Source: Pseudomonas sp. PB106 (lineage in GTDB: Bacteria > Pseudomonadota > Gammaproteobacteria > Pseudomonadales > Pseudomonadaceae). From it: a stretch of DNA of 42,470 bases. Position 1 is the stretch's first letter, and each line of letters begins with the position of its first letter. The stretch is taken from positions 1-42,470 of the forward strand of contig NZ_RWIM01000143.1 of the NCBI RefSeq assembly GCF_009764645.1, written 5' to 3'. Made by a program: the position numbers and the translations under genes. The notes below the pieces were generated by a model that saw nothing but the letters and a program-made list of their open reading frames with translations, did not search any database and was not told where the DNA came from. Positions 16,884 to 24,808 of the stretch are shown in pieces.

Positions 16884-16910
16884 GCCCGCTCACACTGCGG
16901 GCTTTTTTTT
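16884..16910 (+). terminator. Rho-independent terminator after hiuH
   Basis: GCCCGC (16884-16889) pairs with GCGGGC (16897-16902) around a 7-base loop and is followed by eight T. Confidence 0.88.
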
Positions 16911-16952
16911 GTGCGCAGTTTCGCTGTTGTGGTGAGGCTCAGACTGCGTTGA

Positions 16953-19919
16953 TCAGATCATGGGAATGTCGTCCCTGACTATAAACACCGTTTCCATGCC
17001 TGCCGTTTGCTGGATCCCGCCTTTTAGCCAGACCACTTTGCCACCGGCATCGGCCTCCAGCAGCACTTGCGAGGCCTGCGTGCCAATCCGGTCAATCAGT
17101 GTGCTCGCCGTTCGCGGATCAGGCGTCAGGGGCAGGGGAATGAAATTATCGCGGGTGCGATACAGGCTCAGAAAAAATACCCGGTCGTGTCCGTCGCGCG
17201 TGAACACCAGCGCCGGCCAGGCGTTCCCCCCGTTGGGTAGCAACACGCGGTAACCCGTGCGTCTGAGCATGTCCGCCATGTACACCTTAAGGTTCAGACC
17301 GCCCGGGTGAGCGAGGAAATAGTCGTAATCGTCGCGGTAATAATTCACCTCCAGATCGATACGCATCAGATCACCGCTCGCCGGCTCCGGCACTACCAGT
17401 TTGCGCAGGGTCTGGCCGCTGGCCGGGGTAATGGGAAGGGTGGGCAGCATCAACAGCGGTTCGGCCAGTTCCGCTCGTGGCGCCGGGTTGCCGACCCGCC
17501 AGTCGTTGAAAGTTTGCCGCAGCGCGGTCAATCCGGCACCCGTGGTGGTGGTGGAGCCGTTGGCCAGTTTGAACTGATGTTTCGCCACATTGTGCAAGGT
17601 GAGCGAGGAAAACGTCGGGAAATATTCGGCGACCGAGGCTTTCATGGGTTTTTCGAATGCCATGAAGGGGTCGATCTTCCAGACGTTCTCCGGCGGAACA
17701 CGGATCGCACCGCGCGGTTGATGCTGCTTGTCGATGTGCAGCAATGTTTCCAGTGAGTCGAAACTGCGTGCCGGATGGGCCGGATCGTCGATGTAGACAA
17801 TCATGTCGTCAGTGGCCCGCGGCAGCAGCGTGTGTCGTTCGCCGTCGATGGAAACAGCCAGCGGTGGTGCCGCCTCCACCGGGATGTCCCGATTGGCCAG
17901 GCTGGCTTGCGTTGGCCGGGCGGCTTGCGAGGGATACGAACGAGTGTGCGGTAGAGGTGGTTGGCCAGTGCTGCCCGGCGTTCTTGCTGCCTTGAGCTCA
18001 GGGGCGGAAACCCGGTAGATGAAAAAGTCCGTATGCCTGGCTTCGGTGAGGTGAACGCCACCGACGAGCCAGCTCAGAGTGTTGCTTTCATGGGCCGAGA
18101 TCACTACCTGACAGGTTTCCTCGCCGAGGTAGCTGCGCATGCCGGACGAATAGAGGTCGTTGGGAAAGTCGTAGGCCAACGTGCGCGAAGAGGTGTCGCG
18201 CAGCGCCATGAAATAGGTTTGGCCCGCGCGTTTCAGCACCAGTGTGGCCCCGGCGCTCTGGAACGAAGGAAGGAAGACCTCGTAACCGCTGCGGATGAGC
18301 AGCGTTCGATAAAGCTGGCGGATACGCATTCGATTGGTGCGGTCGTGGAAGGTGTTCCAGTCCTCCTGACGCAATTTGAAATCAACCCGGTGCGCTGGCT
18401 GCCCATGGTCGATGAGCGGCAAGTACAGCTTGTACCATCCCGACACTTCACGCACTTCAAAAACCGGTAGCAGTTGCAGAGGATCGCTAAATCCGTGGAG
18501 CGAGGAGTCTGCGGCGGTGTCCGCAGTGCTTGCACCGCGCCATCGGGCCAATGTGTTCGATATGCGCAGCAAGCCCGGACTGGTCATGACATTGTCTGGG
18601 AGGGCCTGTGCGAACAGACCCCGGGCCAGCGTCCGTGCGGTGACTTCGCTAAAACTTTTGAAGGTGTCGGCGATGGATTGCGAGAGCGGTTTATTGAACA
18701 GTGGGCCGCTGACGGTCCATTGCGTGGTCGGCACATCCGTGGAGTTCGAGGCGGGGCTTGTCACATGCGACACGGCGCGAACCGGCTGCCGCCAGGGTTG
18801 GGCAATGAGCATGCCTTCAAAAGCATCGAAGCCTTCTGGAAAGGAGAAGGGCCGGATCACGGCCTCGGTCAGCGATGCGCCCGGCAGGGTTCGGTAGTGC
18901 AGGTCGCCAATGCGCACTGACCCGGAGGTGACGGGTTCGGATTCTCCCCAGGTGCGCCACAGATCCGGGTTGTGTCGAGGCCTTTTGCCGGTGGGTTTCG
19001 GGGTCGTAGCCGAACGGCCGGGCTGCTCAAGGCGTACGCGTTTGCTCGCACTGGACTCCGTGGCGGTGGGGGCGGGTCTTTTTCCGGATGCGGTCGGAGC
19101 GAATTTTTGCTGCCAGAGCGAAGTCGTTCCGATTCGTTCGAGCATGGGGCCATTGACCTTCGGGTTCTGCGCGCTGACGGCTTGAACGTCGCCATTTTTG
19201 TGGCGCGTCACCATCACGGCGCCGCCGTCCTTGATGCGTACATATTTTCTGTTGGCGCTACCCCGGACATTCCACGAGGTGCCTCTGGCGTCAGGTTCGG
19301 TGAGGAAGGATTGCTGGAATACAGAAATCTCGAGCTTCTTCAGTGGCACAGTCGTGGCGGCCGAAACGGGGACGTTCCAGTCATCACCGACCGGCGGTGT
19401 GGGATCGGAGCGCGTCTGCCACTGTGACGTGCCTTCGATGCGTGCCAGCACCAGCCGATCCTGATGGGGCGATTGGCTCGCCAGGACAAACTGACCTTGA
19501 CTGTCGGTGCTGATTCCCGTCATGCCGAGGCCTTGCACATCAGCGTAAAGGCTCCCGCCGGAATCGATGAAAAGACCGGAGTCACCGATAGGCATGCGAT
19601 CACTGGCACCGTCTGGGCTGACGATCACCAGATCGGGTGGGAGATTCGGCGAATCAAGGCTCTGCAGGTCGACGACAATCACTTCCCCGGGGTTGGCCGG
19701 CTGAGTGTCGAGCGTTGGTGCTCCGGCCTGGACAGGTTCGAGGGGGCGCTGGGCGTCGGGTGGATGAGCACCGGGTAAATCCGTGCGCGGCATGATGGGC
19801 GCGGTTTCCGGTGCAAGCCTGGGTGGCACGATATTGACGGTATCCGGGGTCGCGGGCGCGCCGCTGCCAGACGTCGTAGTGGAGTGGGTGCCAGGCACCG
19901 CCTTCGGGGGTTTGTACAC
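16953..19919 (-). CDS. Large two-repeat protein of unknown function
   Basis: I do not recognise this 988-residue protein. It has no signal peptide or membrane segment. Residues 1-80 are rich in Pro, Thr and Ala. Two short related units follow (about 112-170 and 213-272, ending LARIEGTSQWQ and LERIGTTSLWQ). A basic stretch at 279-315 includes KRVRLE and GKRPRH. Two repeats of about 300 residues then align over their length (about 338-637 and 687-982): SIADTFKSFSEVT with SVAEYFPTFSSLT, IRSGYEVFLP with RRTGYRVLLP, SWLVGGVHLTEA with VWLKGGIQQTAG. The start is GTG at 19919 with a GGAG ribosome site 7-10 bases upstream. A disordered N-terminus ahead of repeated globular modules resembles some secreted effectors of plant-associated Pseudomonas, but this is speculation. 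It is convergent with hiuH. Confidence 0.85.
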   Translation of the reverse strand: MYKPPKAVPGTHSTTTSGSGAPATPDTVNIVPPRLAPETAPIMPRTDLPGAHPPDAQRPLEPVQAGAPTLDTQPANPGEVIVVDLQSLDSPNLPPDLVIVSPDGASDRMPIGDSGLFIDSGGSLYADVQGLGMTGISTDSQGQFVLASQSPHQDRLVLARIEGTSQWQTRSDPTPPVGDDWNVPVSAATTVPLKKLEISVFQQSFLTEPDARGTSWNVRGSANRKYVRIKDGGAVMVTRHKNGDVQAVSAQNPKVNGPMLERIGTTSLWQQKFAPTASGKRPAPTATESSASKRVRLEQPGRSATTPKPTGKRPRHNPDLWRTWGESEPVTSGSVRIGDLHYRTLPGASLTEAVIRPFSFPEGFDAFEGMLIAQPWRQPVRAVSHVTSPASNSTDVPTTQWTVSGPLFNKPLSQSIADTFKSFSEVTARTLARGLFAQALPDNVMTSPGLLRISNTLARWRGASTADTAADSSLHGFSDPLQLLPVFEVREVSGWYKLYLPLIDHGQPAHRVDFKLRQEDWNTFHDRTNRMRIRQLYRTLLIRSGYEVFLPSFQSAGATLVLKRAGQTYFMALRDTSSRTLAYDFPNDLYSSGMRSYLGEETCQVVISAHESNTLSWLVGGVHLTEARHTDFFIYRVSAPELKAARTPGSTGQPPLPHTRSYPSQAARPTQASLANRDIPVEAAPPLAVSIDGERHTLLPRATDDMIVYIDDPAHPARSFDSLETLLHIDKQHQPRGAIRVPPENVWKIDPFMAFEKPMKASVAEYFPTFSSLTLHNVAKHQFKLANGSTTTTGAGLTALRQTFNDWRVGNPAPRAELAEPLLMLPTLPITPASGQTLRKLVVPEPASGDLMRIDLEVNYYRDDYDYFLAHPGGLNLKVYMADMLRRTGYRVLLPNGGNAWPALVFTRDGHDRVFFLSLYRTRDNFIPLPLTPDPRTASTLIDRIGTQASQVLLEADAGGKVVWLKGGIQQTAGMETVFIVRDDIPMI

Positions 19920-20067
19920 AGTAACTCTCCGATCGTTGATCGCTTGATGGGGCGTTCGGCGAGTGGATCGCCGGTTGATGGCCCGAAATGCTAGCGACGT
20001 GTCAGCGGCGGAGAGGCATACATATATATTGCGTGGTTACAGGGTGTTGCGAGGGACTTCGGGGGGG

Positions 20068-20096
20068 TGCCATCGCCAGGATCAGTGGCGATGGCA
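20068..20096. repeat. Perfect 10-bp stem hairpin downstream of lysE
   Basis: TGCCATCGCC (20068-20077) pairs perfectly with GGCGATGGCA (20087-20096) over a 9-base loop. There is no T-tract on the minus strand (C-rich instead), so it may be an RNA 3' stabilising hairpin rather than a classic terminator. Confidence 0.5.
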
Positions 20097-20104
20097 ACGG
20101 CGTA

Positions 20105-20734
20105 TCAGTGGCTGCTCAATAGCGAAACACCGCCAGCGGTGCCGAACAGTGCGGCGCTGATGCGGTTGAACCAGCTCTGGCCCTTGCCGCTGCGCAGATA
20201 ACGCGCGGCACCATGGGCGCCGAGGCCATAGGTCAATTTGCACAGCAGGTCGAGCACGGTCCAGGTCGCAATCATGATCAGTAGCTGGGGCAGGAACGGC
20301 TGCTCGGCGCTGAGGAACTGCGGCAAAAACGCGGCGAAGAACAGAATGTCTTTCGGATTGCTCGCGCCCAATACGAACGCTCGGCCAAACAGGGCACGGA
20401 AGCGTGGTACCGCGGCCGCCTGAGGCACTTCGGCGCCGGTCGATGGCTGGCGCGATTGCTGCCAGCTCTGCCAGGCGAGGTAGAACAAGTACAGGGCGCC
20501 GACGATTTTCAACGCGCTGAACAATTGCTCCGAGGCCAGCAGCAAGGCACCCAACCCCAAGGCTGAGGCACTGAGCAGACAGATCGAGGCGGTCACGCCA
20601 CCAAGAAATGCCGGGTAAGAGCGGCGCAAACCGTAATTCAGACTGTTGCTGATCATCAGCAACGACAGTGGCCCCGGAATCAGGATCACCACCAGTGCAG
20701 CACCGCTGAACAGCAGCCAGGTTTCCAGACTCAT
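20105..20734 (-). CDS. LysE-family amino-acid exporter
   Basis: The 209-residue inner-membrane protein has about six hydrophobic segments. Its first segment carries the LysE/RhtB-type N-terminal pattern (LVVILIPGPLSLLMISNSLNYG, discussed here by its core PGPLSLL), and GASNPKDILFFAAFLPQF is the conserved mid-protein motif. I chose the ATG at 20734 because AGGAGG lies six bases upstream; the GTG one codon earlier is too close to that site. Substrate is unknown; family members export Lys, Arg, Thr, homoserine or related amino acids. No adjacent LysR-type regulator is present to hint at substrate. Confidence 0.87.
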   Translation of the reverse strand: MSLETWLLFSGAALVVILIPGPLSLLMISNSLNYGLRRSYPAFLGGVTASICLLSASALGLGALLLASEQLFSALKIVGALYLFYLAWQSWQQSRQPSTGAEVPQAAAVPRFRALFGRAFVLGASNPKDILFFAAFLPQFLSAEQPFLPQLLIMIATWTVLDLLCKLTYGLGAHGAARYLRSGKGQSWFNRISAALFGTAGGVSLLSSH

Positions 20735-20768
20735 CACTTTCCTCCTTTTTGTTGTATTGAAAAATGCA

Positions 20769-20802
20769 CAAAAGCCCCACCCGTGAGGGTGAGGCTGTTT
20801 TG
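20769..20802 (-). terminator. Terminator of the NCS2 permease
   Basis: On the minus strand AGCCTCACCC pairs with GGGTGGGGCT around a TCAC loop, followed by TTTTGT. It lies about 20 bases after the permease stop. Confidence 0.75.
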
Positions 20803-20822
20803 AAGCCTGAACCGCGTAGCGC

Positions 20823-22172
20823 TTACAAGAAGATGAACTTGGCGATAAAGATCGCGCAGAGCACCCACAGGCTGACGGAAATTTCTTTGTACTTGCCAGT
20901 GCCGGCCTTCAGCGCCACGTAAGTGATGAAGCCCAGTGCGATGCCGTCGGCGACCGAAAAGGTCAGTGGCATCATGATGGCGGTGACGATGGCCGGGATC
21001 GCATCAGTGGCTTCGTCCCATTCGATGTGGGCCATGCCGCCCATCATCAGCATCGCAACGTAGATCAGCGCACCGGCGGTGGCGTAAGCCGGAATCATGC
21101 CGGCCAGCGGTGCGAAAAACATTGCCGCTATAAATAGCACACCTACGGTCACTGCGGTAAGACCAGTCCGACCACCAGCGGCCACGCCGGCAGCACTTTC
21201 TACATAGCTTGTGACGGGCGGAACACCGACCACAGCGCCGAAGACACTGGACGCGCTATCCGCTTTCATCGCGCGGGAGAGGTTTTCGATACGGCCGTCA
21301 GCGTTGACCAGATTGGCGCGTTGAGCGACACCCATCAGGGTGCCGGCGGTGTCGAACATGTGCACGAAGAGGAACGCCAGGACCACGCTGATCATGCTGA
21401 CGTTGAACACGCCGGCAACGTTCATCGCCATGAAGGTCGGGGCCAGGCTCGGCGGCGTCGACATGATCCCTTCGTAATGCACGATGCCCAGGCCCCAACC
21501 GGCCAGGGTTACGGTGATGATGCTGATGAGGATCGCGCCGAACACGCGGTGGTAGCTGAGGATCGCAATCATCAGGAAGCAGATGGCGGCGAGCAGTGGA
21601 CCGGGTTCACGCAGCGAGCCGAGTTTGATCAGCGTCGCCGGGCTGTCGACAACGATGCCGGCGGTTTTCAGACCGATCAGGCCGAGGAACAAGCCGACAC
21701 CGGCGCCCATCGCAAAGCGCAGACTGACCGGAATACTGTTGAGCAGCCACTCACGAATGCGCGAGAAGGTCAGGATCATGAACAACACACCGGAAACAAA
21801 CACCGCACCGAGCGCGGTTTCCCAGTTGTAGCCCATGGTGCCAACTACGGTGTAGGTGAAGAACGCGTTGAGGCCCATGCCCGGTGCCAGACCCACCGGC
21901 CAGTTGGCGTACAGGCCCATCAACAGGCAGCCCAGCGCGGCGGCGATACAAGTGGCGACGAAGGCTGCACCGTGATCAATCCCGGCATCGGCCATGATGT
22001 TCGGGTTGACGAAGATGATGTAAGCCATGGTGATGAAGGTTGTCAGACCGGCAATCAGCTCGGTCTTCACCGTGGTGCCATGCAAGCTGAGTTTAAACAA
22101 GCGCTCCAGCAGGCCAGTGCGTAATGGCGGCGAGAGATCCAGCGTCGATGCTTCGGATTTGCGGCTTTCCAC
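20823..22172 (-). CDS. NCS2-family adenine/hypoxanthine-type purine permease
   Basis: A 449-residue inner-membrane protein of the AzgA/PbuG/GhxP branch of NCS2, with about 12 membrane segments. Typical segments are TFITMAYIIFVNPNIMADAG (first loop), GMGLNAFFTYTVVG, and VHMFDTAGTLMGVAQRAN, which carries the conserved Asp-Thr. VVGVPPVTSYVESAAGV is the substrate-region motif. These differ from the NAT-type permease at 9979, so the window encodes two distinct purine carriers. The start is GTG at 22172. A TTGTGTACAA palindrome lies 131-140 bases upstream, the same type as at puuE/hiuH. Adenine, hypoxanthine or guanine are the likely substrates. Confidence 0.9.
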   Translation of the reverse strand: MESRKSEASTLDLSPPLRTGLLERLFKLSLHGTTVKTELIAGLTTFITMAYIIFVNPNIMADAGIDHGAAFVATCIAAALGCLLMGLYANWPVGLAPGMGLNAFFTYTVVGTMGYNWETALGAVFVSGVLFMILTFSRIREWLLNSIPVSLRFAMGAGVGLFLGLIGLKTAGIVVDSPATLIKLGSLREPGPLLAAICFLMIAILSYHRVFGAILISIITVTLAGWGLGIVHYEGIMSTPPSLAPTFMAMNVAGVFNVSMISVVLAFLFVHMFDTAGTLMGVAQRANLVNADGRIENLSRAMKADSASSVFGAVVGVPPVTSYVESAAGVAAGGRTGLTAVTVGVLFIAAMFFAPLAGMIPAYATAGALIYVAMLMMGGMAHIEWDEATDAIPAIVTAIMMPLTFSVADGIALGFITYVALKAGTGKYKEISVSLWVLCAIFIAKFIFL

Positions 22173-22302
22173 AGCGAGTACTCCTCAAGAGTTTTATTGT
22201 TATTTCCAGGGCCGGACCCATGAGGGGTGGCAGCGGCCCTTTGAGGCACTTGCGAATTTGTTGACCATGCGGTCAGGAACTCGCACGCTGTGGATTATGC
22301 TT

Positions 22303-22312
22303 TTGTGTACAA
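22303..22312. promoter_or_regulatory. TTGTGTACAA palindrome (operator candidate 3)
   Basis: Identical over ten bases to candidate 2 near hiuH, but here upstream of the second purine permease. It sits beside an AT-rich stretch that could be the promoter. Confidence 0.5.
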
Positions 22313-22385
22313 ATAAAGCAAATATTGTTTTTGATTTTGTTTACGAAAGTTCCGTCGATAGGGATATATCGCCCTTCAGGGCCCC

Positions 22386-22457
22386 ATCGCTGGCAAGCCA
22401 GCTCCCACATTGATCTGTGGCGTACACAAACCATGTGGGAGCTGGCTTGCCAGCGAT
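22386..22457. repeat. REP pair, GTGGGAGCTGGCTTGCCAGCGAT class
   Basis: The arms ATCGCTGGCAAGCCAGCTCCCACAT and ATGTGGGAGCTGGCTTGCCAGCGAT are perfect complements with a short centre. Confidence 0.9.
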
Positions 22458-22485
22458 GAGGCCTGAACGGTCAATCGAGAGCTGC

Positions 22486-22917
22486 CTAGCTATTCCCCAA
22501 CGCCAGATTCACCGCCAACCAGCCATTCACCGCCGCCTCTCCAGCCTCGGCAAACACCCGCTCGAGCAGTTTCACCTGCTCACGCCGCAGCGCCTGCTCA
22601 AACTTCGCGCCTTCTGCCGTCAATTCCAGCAGGCGCTTCCGCTTGTCAGCCTCCGATGCCACGCTGTCGACCAAGTGCATTTCCTGCAACTGCCGCAACG
22701 GCATGTTCAACGCCTGCTTGCTCACCCCGAGCAACCCCAGCAATTCCTTCACACTCAAATTCGGATACCGCGCGATGAAAAACACAATGCGTTGATGCAC
22801 CCGCGAGAGGCCGCGGCGTTCGAGCATTTCGTCAGCCTTGGCGGTGAACGCCTGATAGCCGAAGAAAAACGCTTCCATCGCCTGTTGCTGACTGGATGGG
22901 TTTTTAAGGTCAAGCAT
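22486..22917 (-). CDS. MarR-family transcriptional regulator
   Basis: The 143-residue protein has a winged helix-turn-helix of the MarR type. The recognition segment is NLSVKELLGLLGVSKQALNMPLRQL, seen by its core LLGVSKQAL, followed by a wing (DSVASEADKRKRLLELTAEG). I chose the ATG at 22917 (MLDLKNPSS); a TTG six codons upstream at 22935 is an alternative. It is divergent from the aminotransferase gene, and the shared gap contains the palindrome AGTCAA-5-TTGACT, a shape typical of MarR operators. Control of itself and of the aminotransferase is inferred from this layout. No ligand can be predicted. Confidence 0.88.
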   Translation of the reverse strand: MLDLKNPSSQQQAMEAFFFGYQAFTAKADEMLERRGLSRVHQRIVFFIARYPNLSVKELLGLLGVSKQALNMPLRQLQEMHLVDSVASEADKRKRLLELTAEGAKFEQALRREQVKLLERVFAEAGEAAVNGWLAVNLALGNS

Positions 22918-22949
22918 GTTGACGTACTCGCTCAAGCTGTCGTAATTTC

Positions 22950-22966
22950 AGTCAACCAGTTTGACT
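22950..22966. promoter_or_regulatory. AGTCAA-CCAGT-TTGACT palindrome (MarR operator candidate)
   Basis: Six-base perfect arms (22950-22955 and 22961-22966) are separated by five bases. It lies 33-49 bases upstream of the chosen marR start and 34-50 bases upstream of the aminotransferase start at 23000, so it could control both. Confidence 0.55.
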
Positions 22967-22999
22967 CATTTTTCATACGCCTCGCTACCGGTGACCACC

Positions 23000-24166
23000 A
23001 TGGCTTTTTCCGAACGTGTCTCGCGCCTTAAAAGTTCTCTGATCCGTGAAATCCTTGCTGCCGCCCAGCGGCCAGAGGTGATGTCGTTCGCCGGCGGCTT
23101 GCCCGCCGAAGCCATGCTGCCGAAAGTCGAGTGGGCAGATATGCCGCTGTCGCTCGGTCAATACGGCATGAGTGAAGGCGAACCGGCGTTGCGTGAAGCG
23201 TTGGCGGCACAGGCGAGGGCGCTTGGCCTGGACTGTCAGGCGAGTCAGGTGCTGGTGGTCAGCGGCTCCCAGCAAACCCTCGATCTGGCGGCCAAGCTGT
23301 ACATCGACAAAGGCACGGAAATCCTGCTCGAAGCGCCGACCTATCTCGCCGCCCTGCAAATCTTCCAGCTGTTTGGCGCCGATTGCCTGACCGTAGCGCA
23401 GGAGTCCGATGGCCCGAACCTGGCGCAGTTGCGCAATCGTCTGGAACAGCATCGCCCGGCGTTCATCTACCTGATCCCGACGTTCCAGAACCCGTCAGCC
23501 GTGCGCTACAGCGAAGCCAAGCGTGCCGCCGTAGCCGCGTTGCTTGACGAGTTTGGCGTGACCCTGATCGAAGACGAGCCCTACCGCGAACTGACTTTCG
23601 ATGGCGGCAGCGCCAAACCGATTGCCGGGCGCCTGAAGAAATCCAGCTGGATCTACACCGGCACGGTGTCGAAAACCCTGCTGCCGGGTTTGCGCGTCGG
23701 TTACTTGATAGCCAGCCCAGACCTGTTTCCGCATCTGCTCAAACTCAAGCAATCAGCGGATCTGCACACCAACCGCATCGGCCAGTGGCAGGCGCTGCAA
23801 TGGATCGGTACGGAGAAATATCAGCAGCACTTGAGTGAGTTACGTGGATTTTATCGGCAGCGGCGCGATGCGTTTCAGGCCGCACTGGAAACTCACTTTG
23901 CTGATCTGGCGGATTGGAACATGCCACAGGGCGGGCTGTTTTTCTGGCTGACGTTGAAGCAGCCGCTGGATACGCGAACGTTGCTCAACGAGGCGTTGGC
24001 CAATGACGTGGCGTTTATGCCGGGCGAACCGTTCTTTCCAGAGCCGGATAACCATCACGGGCATTTGCGCCTGAATTTCAGCCACATCGACCCGGCGCGA
24101 CTGGATGAAGGGTTGAAGCGATTGGCGGCGGTGATGCGGCAGGCGCAGATAGATAAAGCGGCCTGA
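23000..24166 (+). CDS. PLP-dependent aminotransferase, class I/II (MocR/LysN-like)
   Basis: The 388-residue enzyme belongs to fold type I, in the branch of 2-aminoadipate and aromatic aminotransferases. Landmarks are FAGGLPAE near the N-terminus, SGSQQTLDLAAKL (phosphate site), PTFQNPSA (conserved Asn), EDEPYREL (Asp and Tyr of the PLP pocket) and TGTVSKTLLPGLRVG, where Lys225 should form the Schiff base. Arg in HLRLNFSH binds the substrate carboxylate. I chose the ATG at 23000; the frame starts at 22961, but that codon lies in the operator palindrome. It has no N-terminal DNA-binding domain, so it is an enzyme and not a MocR regulator. Substrate is not determined by sequence. Confidence 0.88.
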   Translation: MAFSERVSRLKSSLIREILAAAQRPEVMSFAGGLPAEAMLPKVEWADMPLSLGQYGMSEGEPALREALAAQARALGLDCQASQVLVVSGSQQTLDLAAKLYIDKGTEILLEAPTYLAALQIFQLFGADCLTVAQESDGPNLAQLRNRLEQHRPAFIYLIPTFQNPSAVRYSEAKRAAVAALLDEFGVTLIEDEPYRELTFDGGSAKPIAGRLKKSSWIYTGTVSKTLLPGLRVGYLIASPDLFPHLLKLKQSADLHTNRIGQWQALQWIGTEKYQQHLSELRGFYRQRRDAFQAALETHFADLADWNMPQGGLFFWLTLKQPLDTRTLLNEALANDVAFMPGEPFFPEPDNHHGHLRLNFSHIDPARLDEGLKRLAAVMRQAQIDKAA

Positions 24167-24170
24167 AAAC

Positions 24171-24203
24171 AAATAAACCGGCTCATGGGCCGGTTTATTT
24201 TTG
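24171..24203 (+). terminator. Terminator after the aminotransferase
   Basis: AAATAAACCGGC (24171-24182) and GCCGGTTTATTT (24189-24200) form a perfect 12-bp stem with a 6-base loop and a T-rich tail. Its start is only five bases after the stop codon. Confidence 0.9.
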
Positions 24204-24233
24204 TCTGGAATTTGCTGTGTCTGTGCGGGCCTC

Positions 24234-24305
24234 ATCGCTGGCAAGCCAGCTCCCACAGGTTTTGTGAACGCCACAGATCACTGTGGGAGCTGGCTTGCCA
24301 GCGAT
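24234..24305. repeat. REP pair, GTGGGAGCTGGCTTGCCAGCGAT class
   Basis: Perfect complementary arms of about 23 bases, ATCGCTGGCAAGCCAGC... and its complement, lie between the convergent aminotransferase and glutaredoxin genes. Confidence 0.9.
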
Positions 24306-24332
24306 GGGGCCATCAGCAACTCCGCCCAACCA

Positions 24333-24704
24333 TCAGACTGCAGCAAAGCGCTTATCCAGATAATCAATAATCACCTTGGACTCATACATCCAGGTCGTCT
24401 GCCCATTCTCTTCAATGCGCAGGCAAGGCACCTTGATCCGGCCGCCCTGTTCCAGCAACGCCTGACGATCCTGCTCGTTGTTCTTCGCATCCTTCAGCGC
24501 CACCGGCACGTTCAAACGACGCAAGGTGCGGCGGGTTTTCACGCAGAACGGGCAGGCGTTGAACTGATACAACGTCAGATCCTTCGCTGCCGCATCCACT
24601 TGGGCCTGAGCAGCGGCGGGGCGTTTTTTCTTGCCCGGACGGGTGATGAAGTCGATGAAGATAACCAGTTGGCCGAGGCCGACACGAAGCGCTTTGACGA
24701 ACAC
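24333..24704 (-). CDS. Glutaredoxin-like protein with N-terminal hydrophobic segment
   Basis: The 123-residue protein carries the dithiol redox motif CPFC at 51-54 in NACPFCVKTRRTL. The remainder is a thioredoxin fold of the glutaredoxin/GST-N type (VPCLRIEENGQTTWMYESKVIIDYL by its core VPCLRI). Residues 4-20 are hydrophobic and are followed by a basic stretch GKKKR, suggesting a membrane anchor with the redox domain on the cytoplasmic side. The start is GTG at 24704, with a GAGG site upstream; it is the least certain point of this call. The folE terminator lies between this gene and folE, so it is transcribed separately. Function is probably glutathione-dependent disulfide reduction. Confidence 0.8.
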   Translation of the reverse strand: MFVKALRVGLGQLVIFIDFITRPGKKKRPAAAQAQVDAAAKDLTLYQFNACPFCVKTRRTLRRLNVPVALKDAKNNEQDRQALLEQGGRIKVPCLRIEENGQTTWMYESKVIIDYLDKRFAAV

Positions 24705-24765
24705 GTTGAAAGCCTCACGGTGCAGATTGAGAAAGGCGCGCAGCTTACCCGATTTTTCACGGACG

Positions 24766-24794
24766 AAAAAAAACCGGCGATGAATGCCGGTTTT
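24766..24794 (-). terminator. Terminator of folE
   Basis: On the minus strand AACCGGC pairs with GCCGGTT around an ATTCATC loop and is followed by a run of T. It lies 15 bases after the folE stop. Confidence 0.85.
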
Positions 24795-24808
24795 CTTCGT
24801 GCTGCAAA

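Larger units (their letters stand above)
22173..22485. other. Intergenic region upstream of purine permease
   Basis: This gap of about 310 bases holds no supported gene. From right to left it contains a REP pair (22386-22457), an AT-rich stretch (22310-22345) with likely leftward promoter elements, and the TTGTGTACAA palindrome. Confidence 0.6.

Noticed and set aside
19911..19920. TTTGTACACA, similar to the TTGTRTACAA motif
   Set aside because: It consists of the first codons of the 988-residue gene (GTG TAC AAA) and is not symmetric over ten bases, so chance similarity is more likely than an operator.
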